Below, one piece after another: positions 34,851-44,017 of a DNA stretch of 64,000 bases. The DNA is from Bradyrhizobium rifense (lineage in GTDB: Bacteria > Pseudomonadota > Alphaproteobacteria > Rhizobiales > Xanthobacteraceae): assembly GCF_008123425.1 (NCBI RefSeq), contig NZ_VSSS01000037.1:93842-157841 (forward strand), written 5' to 3'. Each line of letters begins with the position of its first letter. Position 1 is the first letter of the stretch. Position numbers and translations under genes: made by a program. A model generated the notes under the pieces. That model ran no database searches. It was given only the letters and a program-made list of their open reading frames with translations, and was not told where the DNA came from.

Positions 34851-35287
34851 GGCGGGCTTGGCGCGTTTAGCGAGCGGGAACCCAAGGTTCGACCGTCGGG
34901 TTTCGGATTGCCGTCCTTTAACCGCGTAAAGGCAAAGTGGTGGCACTGATATAGCTACAGATCAGTTGCTGTACGCACCCCATCGGCGCCAGTTGAATTC
35001 CGTCGAGGAAAGCCGCCCGCACGCGGCATTTAAGCGTTAACGCGCGACTCATTGCATTAATCAAGATGGAAATATCGTTACTGTCAATAATTAAGACTTG
35101 GCCGGCGAAGCACCCCGATGGAGCGTGCCGCTTCGCCAAGGAGGCGCAATTCAGAGCTCAAACTCTTGCGCCCGGTGTCCGCACATGCCGCGAGACTAGG
35201 CATCGCCAGCGTCGCACTTCACGTGCGGGCATGGTGCTGCAGCGAAGAAAGGGGGGCTATCCACCTAATGCCGACAGGAGGCGAGGA
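34851..35287. other. Intergenic region with one dispersed repeat
   Basis: Contains repeat copy A (34991-35090). From 35100 to 35287 there is no supported gene; the stretch leads into a GAGGCGAGG ribosome binding site of the Cys-rich gene. Confidence 0.5.
34991..35090 (-). repeat. Dispersed repeat, copy A
   Basis: About 100 bases related to 42823-42950, 48122-48252 and, partly, 50578-50627. Shared landmarks are a GAAATCCGTCGA-like start, TTTAAGCGTTAACGCG and TTGCATTAATCAA (35052-35064) followed by TCGTTACTGT. In copies C and D it lies just upstream of marR-type genes on the minus strand, so it is shown in that orientation. Confidence 0.75.
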
Positions 35288-35473
35288 ATGCGCAACAGCT
35301 CTCATAGTTTGCACCGCGGTTCAGTAAGGTGCTGCGCGATATGCGGTGGAAGGTTCGGGCTGATCCGTTATTACTGCTGGCGAACGGCCCTTTGCTCCAA
35401 GAAATGCGTCGACCGCTTCAAGGCGCGGCGCGAGGCCGACCATAAATGGCTTCGCTGGTTGCGAGCGGCTTAA
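35288..35473 (+). CDS. Small Cys-rich zinc-finger protein, paralogue of 25134
   Basis: 61 residues; GGAGGCGAGG lies directly in front of the ATG. Its core (CCAICGGRFGLIRYYCW, then LCSKKCVDRFKAR) is nearly the same as in the protein at 25134-25355, with an extra cysteine. The two copies show the family has duplicated within the island. It is followed 24 bases later by another Cys-rich gene. Function unknown. Confidence 0.7.
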   Translation: MRNSSHSLHRGSVRCCAICGGRFGLIRYYCWRTALCSKKCVDRFKARREADHKWLRWLRAA

Positions 35474-35497
35474 TACATGGCTTAACGGGGCCACGCT

Positions 35498-35842
35498 ATG
35501 AAATTTATACTCGTGAATCAAAGAACCCCGCGTGGCGACAGAACCTGCACCGAATGTTCTCGGTCCTTAGGTCCGGGTTACGTGCGAGAGGTGGTAACGC
35601 GGAGAGAATATTGCAACTACGATTGCTACCGACGCTGCCACTTAATGGACATCGCCTTCTCGTACCTTACAGCGCGTGCCGATTCCAATTCCGACACGAA
35701 AGATCTCGTTCCTCTTGGGCTCGCAGCCTTGCTGGGTGCGGCTTCGTTCTGGTTTCAGGTTGGGGCGGCCTCGATGTCATGGATCAACACAGCCGCGCAT
35801 GCCGACGAGCCGTCCACGGCTGAGCGACCTCCCTCGGCTTAA
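35498..35842 (+). CDS. Cys-rich protein with membrane segment
   Basis: 114 residues. The N-terminal half has cysteines in DRTCTECSRSLGPGYVRE and EYCNYDCYRRCHL, a CxxC...CxxxCxxxC finger-like pattern related in style to the preceding protein. A hydrophobic segment follows (LVPLGLAALLGAASFWFQV). The C-terminus is short and polar. Probably membrane-anchored with a zinc-binding head. Function unknown. Confidence 0.6.
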   Translation: MKFILVNQRTPRGDRTCTECSRSLGPGYVREVVTRREYCNYDCYRRCHLMDIAFSYLTARADSNSDTKDLVPLGLAALLGAASFWFQVGAASMSWINTAAHADEPSTAERPPSA

Positions 35843-36071
35843 GCTGGGCTGAGTCGCGCGGTGTGCGTCAAGCGTGACCCAAAGCCGCTCCGCATGAGGA
35901 AGAACGGCTGAGAAGTTCTTATTTGATGATCGCGCGATCATTGGAGGTTTCGATGCGTCTGTCCGTGACCCTGGAGAGGTAATTCCTTTTTCATTTCCCC
36001 ATTGACAGCTTCCTCTCGCCTTTCCAAGGAAGCGCCGACTCCAAGCATGCGGGGGTGGATCGGGATCTAAG

Positions 36072-36944
36072 ATGAGCCACATTTCAGAGCTGCCTGTTGA
36101 ACGCGTCACGATTCCGGTCCTGCAGCGATGGAAGGAGGAGGGGCGTCGTATCGCGATGACCACCGCTTACGACGCCGTTACAGCACGCATCGCCGATCCG
36201 ATCGTGGATGTCATCCTTGTCGGGGATAGCGTCGGCAACGTCTGTCTTGGATTCGATGATACGTTGCCGGTGAGCATGGCGATGATGAACCATCACCTCG
36301 AAGCCGTTGTACGCGCAAAGCCTCGTGCCTTGCTCGTGGCCGATATGCCCTTTCTTAGCTTCCATCTCAGCCCAGCGGAAACGATACGCAATGCCGGAGG
36401 TTTCCTGCAGCGTGGCGCCGACGCTGTCAAACTCGAGGGGGGTGCCAAGCGTATCGAGATGGTGCGCGCCCTGATCGATTGCGAAATTCCTGTGATGGGC
36501 CATCTCGGCCTGACTCCGCAGAGCGTCAATGTCATGGGTGGGTTCAAGGTGCAGGGCCGGAAGGCCGATGACGCCTTGCGCCTGCTCGATGACGCCCACC
36601 GTCTACAGGAGGCCGGCTGTTTCGCTCTCGTCCTGGAGGGTATTCCGGCTGAGCTCGGGGAGCGAGCGACCGAATCCCTGAGGATACCGACCATCGGAAT
36701 CGGTGCGGGTCCTGGCTGCTCAGGCCAGGTGCTCGTCTTTCACGATGTGCTGGGATTGACTGAAGGTCATCGCCCCAAATTTGTTCGTGCCTATGCCAAT
36801 GGTTTCCAGTCGTTGCAGGAGGCCCTGTCGCGTTGGGCGGCCGATGTCCGCAACGGTGCATTTCCGACATCGCAGGAGTCCTATCGGCTTCCTGAAGGCC
36901 TTCGCGACACGGTCGCGAACTGGACACCCTCCAATCCAACCTGA
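36072..36944 (+). CDS. panB: 3-Methyl-2-oxobutanoate hydroxymethyltransferase
   Basis: First committed enzyme of pantothenate synthesis (ketopantoate formation with methylene-THF). 290 residues. Characteristic motifs are AMTTAYDAVTARIAD, DVILVGDSVGNVCLG (metal-binding aspartate), VADMPFLSF, KLEGG, PVMGHLGLTPQSV and IPTIGIGAGPGCSGQVLV. It precedes panC by 14 bases. The folate link is of interest because pabA-pabB are in the same region. Confidence 0.97.
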   Translation: MSHISELPVERVTIPVLQRWKEEGRRIAMTTAYDAVTARIADPIVDVILVGDSVGNVCLGFDDTLPVSMAMMNHHLEAVVRAKPRALLVADMPFLSFHLSPAETIRNAGGFLQRGADAVKLEGGAKRIEMVRALIDCEIPVMGHLGLTPQSVNVMGGFKVQGRKADDALRLLDDAHRLQEAGCFALVLEGIPAELGERATESLRIPTIGIGAGPGCSGQVLVFHDVLGLTEGHRPKFVRAYANGFQSLQEALSRWAADVRNGAFPTSQESYRLPEGLRDTVANWTPSNPT

Positions 36945-36958
36945 TGTAAAAGCACAAC

Positions 36959-37810
36959 ATGCAAACGATCACGACGGTCGCAGAGCTTCGTCGCGCGCTC
37001 GCAGAGGTTCGCAGCGCCGATAAACGCGTCGGACTTGTGCCGACCATGGGCTATCTACACGACGGCCATCTGGCGCTGGTCGCGGCCAGCCGGACGCAAT
37101 GCGACGTCACCGTAGTTAGCATCTTCGTCAATCCCACTCAGTTCGGGCCAAATGAGGATCTCAGCACCTATCCGCGCAACTTCCTGCGCGATCAAGAGCT
37201 GTGTCGCGATGCCGGCGTTGCGATCGTCTTTGCGCCGCATATACAGGAGATCTATCCGGCTCAATTTGAGACCTTCGTCGAACCGGGCGAGCTCGCAAAA
37301 CCAATGTGCGGAGCTTTCAGGCCTGGGCATTTTCGTGGGGTAGCGACTGTCGTTGGCAAGCTATTCAACATGGTGCAGCCGGATGTCGCGTTTTTTGGAC
37401 AAAAGGATTTTCAGCAATGCGCGGTGGTGCGCCGCATGGCAATTGACCTCAACCTTCCAATTAAGATCGTCACCGTACAAACCGTCCGGGAACCGGACGG
37501 GCTGGCGATGAGCAGTCGCAACCGCTATCTAAGCGAGGAAGAACGTCGGCGCGGTCTTGCCATCAGCCGTGGGCTGTTCGCCGCAGCGGATAAGTTTCGC
37601 TCAGGAGAGCGCGACGTGGAGCAGCTGATTGCGATCGCAAAGGAGCGGTTGAATACGGTCGATCGACTGCAGTACCTTGAGCTTGTCGACGCTGATACGC
37701 TCAAGCCCGCCGAGAGTCCTCTGCGGCGTACCGCTGCACTATGCGCCGCAGCCTATGTCGGCTCGACACGTCTGATCGACAACGTGATACTGTCGTTGCC
37801 GACTCCTTAG
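36959..37810 (+). CDS. panC: Pantothenate synthetase
   Basis: Joins pantoate and beta-alanine with ATP. 283 residues. Family motifs are VGLVPTMGYLHDGHLALV (HxGH), VSIFVNPTQFGPNEDL, FRPGHFRGVATVVGKLFN, FFGQKDFQQCAVVRRM and DGLAMSSRNRYLSEEER (KMSKS-like). With panB here and panD in the biotin cluster, the three genes specific to the ketoisovalerate-and-aspartate to pantothenate route, apart from panE, are in this window. Confidence 0.97.
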   Translation: MQTITTVAELRRALAEVRSADKRVGLVPTMGYLHDGHLALVAASRTQCDVTVVSIFVNPTQFGPNEDLSTYPRNFLRDQELCRDAGVAIVFAPHIQEIYPAQFETFVEPGELAKPMCGAFRPGHFRGVATVVGKLFNMVQPDVAFFGQKDFQQCAVVRRMAIDLNLPIKIVTVQTVREPDGLAMSSRNRYLSEEERRRGLAISRGLFAAADKFRSGERDVEQLIAIAKERLNTVDRLQYLELVDADTLKPAESPLRRTAALCAAAYVGSTRLIDNVILSLPTP

Positions 37811-38288
37811 CGCGACTCACAACTAAACGACTGAATAGTCTCAGAATACTGAAGTTTGCAGTGAATGGGTGTTTTCGTGGACGAACAGTTTTTGAGAGAC
37901 CGGGCTCGGATTATTCGCGATCTAGCGGACAAGGCAGACCCCTTCATCAGAAAGAGACTGCTGGACCCATCGGAACGGTATGACAGACGTATTAGCCGCC
38001 CATCTCAGGCGATGAAGATGGCGGCCACGGCGATTTGGCCGACCAGCACAAGCGCGTCATCGATGCGGTAAAGTCCATCGAAACGCAAGCGCGATCGAGG
38101 CTGGACAGCCACAATCGAACACCGGCACAAGCCGAGAAAACGTGTGTTGGGAGAAGCAGAAAGAGAAGGTGGAGACCGCTCTGTGGCGTGGCGCGGCAGT
38201 CGCAGATATCTTACCCGATCAAACACACTTGAACCGCGAAACGCGAAATGTGCATTATCCTCCTCACCAGGGATGGGGAGATCTCCAA
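37811..38288. other. Intergenic region with a possible broken small gene
   Basis: From the ATG at 37865 about 42 codons read like a small genuine protein (DEQFLRDRARIIRDLADKAD, then FIRKRLLD), after which the frame loses sense; related helical text (KRVIDAVKSIETQARSRL) appears in another frame near 38045. Likely a frameshifted small gene. A weak sigma-54-like match, TGGCGCGGCAGTCGCA, lies at 38188-38203. Confidence 0.4.
38188..38203 (+). promoter_or_regulatory. Weak sigma-54 promoter candidate
   Basis: TGGCGCGGCAGTCGCA keeps GG-N10-GC and has two mismatches to the consensus. It lies 86 bases before the small gene at 38289. No NifA site is seen. Confidence 0.25.
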
Positions 38289-38489
38289 ATGTTGGATGCC
38301 GCTACCACCGCGCTTCTGCGCGCGATCCTCGACGAGGTCTGCGAGAGCCTTTCGCCGTATGATACCGGCGCCCGCACTTACGTCGCCTCGAAGATTCTGG
38401 AAGCCGCCATCAGAGGTGAGACGATGCCCGACCGCCTCAAACAGATCGGCCGCGAGGCCCTTTCCGAAGGACCGACCATGTGGAGGTAG
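38289..38489 (+). CDS. Small hypothetical protein
   Basis: 66 residues, with GGGGAGATC upstream of the ATG. Entirely helical in appearance (LLRAILDEVCESLSPYDTGA, TYVASKILEAAIRG). This is a common type of short rhizobial protein of unknown function. No membrane segment. Confidence 0.65.
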   Translation: MLDAATTALLRAILDEVCESLSPYDTGARTYVASKILEAAIRGETMPDRLKQIGREALSEGPTMWR

Positions 38490-38928
38490 GCGTAGACAAC
38501 ATGATGTTGTCACTCAGTTGAGTTTCCAGATCACAGTTGTGAAGCTCCTGGTGAGCTATCTGGACGAGGCCGCACCGATGCTGAGCTTACGCGTGACATA
38601 GCCATTTTGGCGATCTCCTGCCTTGCCCGCGTTGGCCCAAAAGTTGACGCCATGACCGCACGGAAAAACTTTGCATTCTGCTGAGTTGGCGCAGAATTTC
38701 GCCGATGCGAGCTCCCTGATTGGAGAATTGCGCTTTTTTAGGAAACCGATAACGTTACTGCAAGAGATGGAGATAAGCCGAACTCTGAGGACCGACTATC
38801 TTGTCTGTAGAATCGATGCGGCTCCTAGTTATCTCTCTCCATACGAACGACTGGACCATCTGACGAAGCCTGAGTGAAGGTAAGGGTGAGCCTCAAGGGA
38901 CGAATCCGATCAAATGGGAGACCTTCGG
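38490..38928. other. Spacer with an unrecognised frame
   Basis: A plus-strand frame at 38671-38877 (ELRFFRKPITLLQEMEISRT) is plausible in composition but has no good ribosome binding site. Nothing else is supported. Confidence 0.35.
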
Positions 38929-39168
38929 ATGCCGTACTACTCTTTTGATCTTGTGATTGACGAGGAGTACAGGAATCAAGGCGGCCTCATTCTCGAAAAC
39001 ATCGAGGTTGCCTCCGACCGAGCGGACCAGCTCGCGACCGAACTGTCTATTGTGCATTCGGACCTGAAGGCCAAAGGCTGTACGGTTTGGGTCACCAGCC
39101 CCGAGAACGCCGAGGTCTATCGCACGCCACTCGATCCGGTCCCGTCATGGATGAGACGTCAGCACTGA
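38929..39168 (+). CDS. Small hypothetical protein
   Basis: 79 residues from the ATG at 38929, with GGAG upstream; the frame is also open five codons earlier. It reads MPYYSFDLVIDEEYRNQGG, then ENIEVASDRADQLATELSIV. The pattern of a short beta-strand N-terminus with an acidic loop and a helix resembles the DUF6894-type small proteins seen at 48354, although similarity is low. Function unknown. Confidence 0.55.
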   Translation: MPYYSFDLVIDEEYRNQGGLILENIEVASDRADQLATELSIVHSDLKAKGCTVWVTSPENAEVYRTPLDPVPSWMRRQH

Positions 39169-39563
39169 GCCTCGGGAGCGGCGGGCGACACTCGAAACGC
39201 TCGGCTTGGCTAATAGGAGGGGCGATCGCGCGTTCACGGCGAGGCGCCGCGACGTTCGCAGACAGTCGATCTGTCGAGGTCATCTACGGGCCATAGCGCC
39301 GACAGAATGCACGCGAGATGGACGAGGAGAGATACTCTGCTTACTTGACTTGGTCGCCTGAACTTAAAAAGGGAGCCTCGATGAGGCAACCGGGGCGTGG
39401 CCTCGTGTCCTAACAGCGTTCCACGCGTTTTTTCCGTTTAAGACCCGCTGAATCCTGCATATCGACCCGCACCTTGTTGGATGCGGAAAAAGGCCGCGCG
39501 ACGATTACGCGCGGCCAAGTCAGGGAGGAAAACGCCCCAAGGGGCCATTGAAGGAGCATCGAG
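39169..39563. other. Spacer with a stem-loop
   Basis: No supported gene. GGCCGCGCG and CGCGCGGCC (39492-39516, 7-base loop) form a perfect 9-bp hairpin followed by a GGAGGAAAA stretch, perhaps a terminator or mRNA leader structure. Confidence 0.45.
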
Positions 39564-39656
39564 ATGAGCAGATCGATCACTCATCGAGAGCTCCAAGCTT
39601 GTGAGAGAATCACCGTTGCGAGCTCTTCAATCATCTTTGATCCCGCGCATGAGTGA
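39564..39656 (+). CDS. Possible 30-residue peptide
   Basis: ATG at 39564 with GAAGGAG seven bases upstream. The frame reads SRSITHRELQACERITVASS and ends at 39656. Its stop overlaps the start of another small frame (ATGAGTGA). Support comes only from the ribosome binding site and the overlap. Confidence 0.35.
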   Translation: MSRSITHRELQACERITVASSSIIFDPAHE

Positions 39657-39810
39657 CCGGATAACCGAATTGAGCGCCGCTTGGCGGCGTTTTTCGCGCA
39701 TGTTTCGCATCTTTTATGCGAAGATGATCAACGTGTCGCACGCCGTGAGCTACTACCGACCTGTTCTGGCAGTTCGCATCTCATCGGCCTTTAAATTGAT
39801 TTCCCTTTGA
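39649..39810 (+). CDS. Possible 53-residue basic peptide
   Basis: Starts within the end of the preceding frame. Sequence MSDRITELSAAWRRFSRMFR, then a Tyr/Val-rich stretch; positively charged and amphipathic. No family recognised. Might be translationally coupled to the 30-residue frame. Confidence 0.35.
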   Translation: MSDRITELSAAWRRFSRMFRIFYAKMINVSHAVSYYRPVLAVRISSAFKLISL

Positions 39811-40105
39811 TAGATCTGCAACGTGTCCTCAAGGCTACGTAGCGCGTCGGACCGTTTCTGCCCAGCGAGCTTCGCTCCCTATCATCGCGGCGCAACCCTC
39901 GTCGGGGAAAGTTCGCTCGCCACGACGCCGAGCAATGGTGCTTCACCTACACTGCGAGTTCAGGATTTCGAAATCAATGTAATTTAATTGGCAGGTTGTC
40001 ATCGACCGAATGAAGTCCTCTCCCGTTTAGCTCCATATAGAAATGCGCCCGTCGCACTCGCGATAACCAGCACTGCGCTGGGGCAAAACTTATTGAAGGG
40101 GTAAA
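39811..40105. other. Spacer before the chemoreceptor
   Basis: No supported gene; includes the AAGGGGTAAA ribosome binding site of the receptor. Confidence 0.4.
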
Positions 40106-42099
40106 ATGAGTAAAAATGCTACGAGGATTTTCGGGCAATCAAAGGGCTGCCGTGGCGTACGCATTGGATTGCGCGGCCAAATGGCACTCCTCGGGATTTC
40201 CGGGGTCCTCGTCACCGGTGCAATCTGCGCCGCCGCCCTGAATTGCGCGAGCCTCGTCCAGAGCGCGTCGAACGACAGCAACCAATTCAAAGCCGATGTC
40301 GTATCGTTGTCGCAAAGCTTCCTCGAGTCACGACAAATCGCGAGCGACTTCCTGCGCAAGCCCAGTGAAGTGTCGATCAAGAAGTATGCGGACAATTATG
40401 AACGGCAGCTCGCAGACTTGAGTCGCATCGAAGTATTTGTGACGGGGTTGCCGGAGGATGACCCGCTGAAGCAGGCGACCTCCCTGCGGCCGGTGATTGG
40501 TCTCTATGCAACGCGCTTTCATAACCTCGTGGCAGCGCAAGCAACCTCGGCTTCAACGAAGAGGACGGATTTCAGGGCAAGCTGCGCAAGGCCGTGCACA
40601 CCGTCGAGCAACGGCTGGCAGAGCTGAACCAGCCACGCCTCACGATCTTGATGCTGATGATACGCCGGCACGAGAAAGATTTCATGCTGCGCGGCGAAGA
40701 CAAATATGGCGATCAACTGGCGGACCGGGAGGTTGAATTCGAAACCGCGCTCGCTCAGGGCGGCCTACCCGCAGAGCTGAAATCCCAGATCCTCGAACTG
40801 ATCCGCGCATATAAGTCGAGTTTTATGTCGTTCATGGTGACGCAGCAAGCGCTGAGCGACCAGGTCGACGATCTCGCACAGATCTACGACCGTATCCGCC
40901 CGGCGCTCGTGAAGATCATGGCTGCCGCTGACGCGCGCTCGCGGGCTGCGGACATGCGAGCTGAAGAAATTCGTCGGAAGCTGATCTGGGTGATCGGGCT
41001 TGCAACGACGGTCGTGGGCCTGCTCGCCTTACTGTTCGGCCAGCGCATTGCCAAAACGGTCGCTTCGATGACGGCAGCCATGCGCCAGCTCGGCGACGGT
41101 CGGTTCGATGTGGTTCTCCCGGGCCTTGGCCGAAAGGATGAGCTTGGCGAGATGGCCGAGGCAGTCGAAATGTTCAAGCTGAGAGCTCGCGAGAAGGCGC
41201 AGGCCGACCTCGACGCAAAGGCCGAACAGGATCGTACCGCTGCCGAGCAGCGTAAGGCCGATATCGCCCGGCTCGCCGGCGAATTCGAAGCCGCCGTAGG
41301 CAAGGTGATCGACACTGTTTCGTCCGCCTCCACAAAACTTGAAGTCTCCGCACGCAGCCTCACCAGTTCGGCTGATCACAGCCGGCAACTCTCCATAGAG
41401 GTCGCCTCCTCATCGGAGGATGCGTCTGAAAACGTCCAACGTGTCGCAGCCGCGACGGGCGAAATGGCGGCAACCATCGTCGATATGGGCCGGCGGGTCG
41501 AAGAAGTGGCCAATATGGCGCGCGGAGCGGTTCGCAAGGCCGAACTCAGCGACCAGCGCATGGTTAATTTGACGGCCGCGGCGGAGCGGATCGGCAGCGT
41601 GGTCCAGCTGATCGCCGCGATCGCGCGGCAAACGAATTTGCTCGCGCTGAATGCGACGATTGAAGCCGCGCGCGCCGGCGATCGTGGCCGAGGTTTCGCG
41701 GTTGTCGCCCAGGAAGTGAAATCGCTCGCGACGCAAACCGCGCACGCGACTGTTGAGATCAGCGAGCACATTGGCGGCATTCAGGCCGCGACGACTGAGT
41801 CGGTCGGCGCGCTTACCGAAATTGGCGTCATCATCAGCCGCATCTCGGAGATCGCCATGACCGTGGTCGATTCGATCGGGGAACAGGAGGCGACCAGCAA
41901 GAGCATCGCGTTCAATTTGCAGGAAGCGGCGGCCAGGACGACCCAGGTGGCAGCGAGCGCCGGTGAAGTCACCAACCGCGCAAAGGATACCGGAGCGGCT
42001 TCGATGCAGGTGCTGATGTCTGCCGAACTGCTATCTGAGGAAAGCTCTCGGCTGAAGCACGAACTAGACAGCTACCTGTGCAGGGTTCAAGCGGCTTAA
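40106..42099 (+). pseudogene. Methyl-accepting chemotaxis protein, frameshifted
   Basis: Chemoreceptor with an N-terminal membrane helix (MALLGISGVLVTGAICAAAL), a periplasmic helical sensor domain, a second membrane helix (WVIGLATTVVGLLALLF near 40985-41040), HAMP, and the conserved signalling hairpin (AIARQTNLLALNATIEAARA and GRGFAVVAQEVKSLA). The first frame (from 40106) is lost near 40541: after NLVAAQ the correct continuation, NLGFNEEDGFQGKLRKAVHT, appears in another frame, as if one base were missing from CAAAGCAACCTC. The second frame runs to 42099. The first part alone lacks the signalling domain, and the second lacks the first membrane helix. Confidence 0.88.
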
Positions 42100-42454
42100 A
42101 TCGGCGCGTCAACGTCGCAAGCTCTCCACGCCTGAAATTCGACCTTTCTTCCGAAGCCAAGTTACCCCATCTGCTCTCGGATCGGCGTGTAAATGCTAGG
42201 TGTTCAATCGGACCGAGTCTCTTAGAGCTGCAAACGCGGGAGCGCCGAACACTCCTGCGGTTCTCATGCGCGGTTTCTTTATCTCCGCCGCAAGACGGCG
42301 GAGCGAGCCGTAACCACGCTGGAAAAATGCTTTCCTTCCTAACAACAGCAGGAATAATGCGCTGGTTTTGAATATTAATCTATGTGCTAACGGGTCAACC
42401 GGCGCAACGCAGCGATTGCTGCTCTCTCTTCTGCGGTGCAATCGAGGGTATTTC
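42100..42454. other. Spacer after the chemoreceptor
   Basis: No supported gene. CTCCGCCGCAAGACGGCGGAG (42290-42310) forms a stem-loop that could terminate the receptor transcript. Confidence 0.4.
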
Positions 42455-42553
42455 ATGCGCAATCATGACTTTGTTTCCGGAAGCTTCCTGGCACTGACCG
42501 CGGCCGGGCTCGCGCTGCTCTGCTCGAGCCTGCTCGTCTTTGCCTTCGCTTAG
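42455..42553 (+). CDS. Possible 32-residue membrane peptide
   Basis: ATG at 42455 with GAGGG upstream. After a short polar start (MRNHDFVSGSF) the rest is one hydrophobic helix (LALTAAGLALLCSSLLVFAF). It fits a single-pass small membrane protein. It is short, so the call is cautious. Confidence 0.45.
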   Translation: MRNHDFVSGSFLALTAAGLALLCSSLLVFAFA

Positions 42554-42843
42554 GGGCTGCATCCGACGACGAGGAACCGATCGACATCGAGCATATGGAA
42601 TTGTGAGCCGATGGTCGTGCTGCGGTGAAGGACGCTGAACGTCGGCATCCAGTAGGCGTTCTGCAGCATTGGCGGCTCCGCGGCAAAGCCGCCGTTTCTA
42701 AGCGGTTCGATTGATATCATGTCCTCTGCGAGGAAGATCGTCGCCTCATGAAGGTGACGGTATTGCCGGTCAGTCGCTGTAATTGTCGGTCGCTGGAGCG
42801 CCGTCGGCCCAAGCCGACAGTCGTGGGTGAAATCCGCCGACAA
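42550..42843 (-). CDS. Hypothetical protein beginning inside repeat copy B
   Basis: 97 codons from a TTG at 42843 (SADFTHDCRLGPTALQRP, then LQNAYWMPTFSVLHRSTTIG and FHMLDVDRFLVVGC). The composition is protein-like but no family is recognised. Its proposed start lies in the dispersed repeat, like the marR-type genes at copies C and D. May be a remnant. Confidence 0.4.
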   Translation of the reverse strand: MSADFTHDCRLGPTALQRPTITATDRQYRHLHEATIFLAEDMISIEPLRNGGFAAEPPMLQNAYWMPTFSVLHRSTTIGSQFHMLDVDRFLVVGCSP

Positions 42844-42950
42844 ACGGCATCGGAACGCGGAATTCCGGCGTCAGTGCCGCGCCATTGCATTAATCAATAT
42901 CGCTATATGGCTACTGTGTAGAGGCGAACGTGACCATTGCACGAGCCGAC
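42823..42950 (-). repeat. Dispersed repeat, copy B
   Basis: Aligns with copy C at 48122-48252 over about 125 bases, from GGTGAAATCCG through GAACGCGGAATT and TTGCATTAATCAATATCG (TTGCATTAATCAA at 42885-42897) to CACGAGCCGAC. Confidence 0.75.
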
Positions 42951-43171
42951 GTTTGTGAAGACCGGCAAAGTACAATGCCGGCGGCTAAACCAATTCCGAT
43001 TGGACGAAGCAGCAAATGATCTGGCTGCAGACAATCTGATGCGCTCGGGAGCGAAGTAGTCCGATCTGAGCACAGGTCCACTGCGACGGATCAGCTAGTC
43101 CGGAATGGAAAACGAGGTGGCTGAAGCCATCGGCATGGTGATGCAACTCCAGCCAGGACGGCAGGACTATC

Positions 43172-44017
43172 TTGTTTAAGGCCGCAACCAGACACCCGTC
43201 CGGACACGACCTTGATGGCAGATGTCTGCACGGATGGACCTTGCTCCTCGTGAGCGCCACGATGGCGGTGCTTGCCGGCGTCATGGCTGCGGGCGCGGCC
43301 GACTGCCCGCGTAAGGACGCGCTCGGGACCTCGCGCGTGCTCGTCGTTGACGCCAAGACATATCCGCGGGTCGGACTGAAGAGCTTTCGCCAGACGCTGC
43401 CCTTGGCCGACCACGAAGTTGTGCTGACCTTCGACGACGGGCCCCAGCCGCCGTACACAGAAGAGGTGCTGGCGGCGCTCGCGCAGGAGTGCGTCCGAGC
43501 CACGTTCTTCCTGGTCGGCAAGTCGTCGGCCCAATTTCCCGAGCTCGTGCGGCGCGCCGCTGCGCAAGGCCACACCATGGCGCACCACACTTGGTCGCAT
43601 TCGATGGCGTCGAAGATCAGCTTCGAGAAGGCAAAAGAGGACATTGAGCGTGGGATTGCGGCCGACGAAACGGCGCTCCATGGCGTATCGACGATGGCGC
43701 CCTCGACGCCGTTCTTCCGCTTCCCCTATTTCGACTCGACCCCTAAGACGCTCGAGCTACTCCAGTCTCGGGGCATCGTCGTGTTCGGAGCGGACCTGTG
43801 GGCCAGCGACTGGGAGGAAATGACGCCAGACCAGGAGCTGAAGCTCATCACCAGCCGGCTGAATGCCGAGGGGAAGGGGATCATTCTGTTTCACGACGCC
43901 AAGGCACATACCGCCGCGATGATGCCCGCCTTCCTACGGTACCTGCACGACAACGGCTATCACGTCGTTCACATTGTTCCGACCGCGCCGCTGCAGAGGA
44001 ATGCCGACACGCATTGA
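43172..44017 (+). CDS. Polysaccharide deacetylase (NodB-homology domain), exported
   Basis: 281 residues from a TTG at 43172. A signal or anchor segment (WTLLLVSATMAVLAGVMAAG) precedes the NodB-homology domain. Catalytic motifs are LTFDDGPQPPYT (motif 1, with the catalytic aspartate and metal-binding aspartate), HHTWSHSMAS (motif 2, metal-binding histidines), FFRFPYFD (motif 3) and IILFHDAKAHTAAM. It is not nodB itself, which is cytoplasmic and lies beside other nod genes; it more likely acts on peptidoglycan or surface polysaccharide. The TTG start is uncertain. Confidence 0.85.
   Translation: MFKAATRHPSGHDLDGRCLHGWTLLLVSATMAVLAGVMAAGAADCPRKDALGTSRVLVVDAKTYPRVGLKSFRQTLPLADHEVVLTFDDGPQPPYTEEVLAALAQECVRATFFLVGKSSAQFPELVRRAAAQGHTMAHHTWSHSMASKISFEKAKEDIERGIAADETALHGVSTMAPSTPFFRFPYFDSTPKTLELLQSRGIVVFGADLWASDWEEMTPDQELKLITSRLNAEGKGIILFHDAKAHTAAMMPAFLRYLHDNGYHVVHIVPTAPLQRNADTH

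Noticed and set aside
43172..44017. nodB as the name for the polysaccharide deacetylase
   Set aside because: It has an N-terminal export segment and no nod genes or nod box nearby; only the NodB-homology domain is shared.
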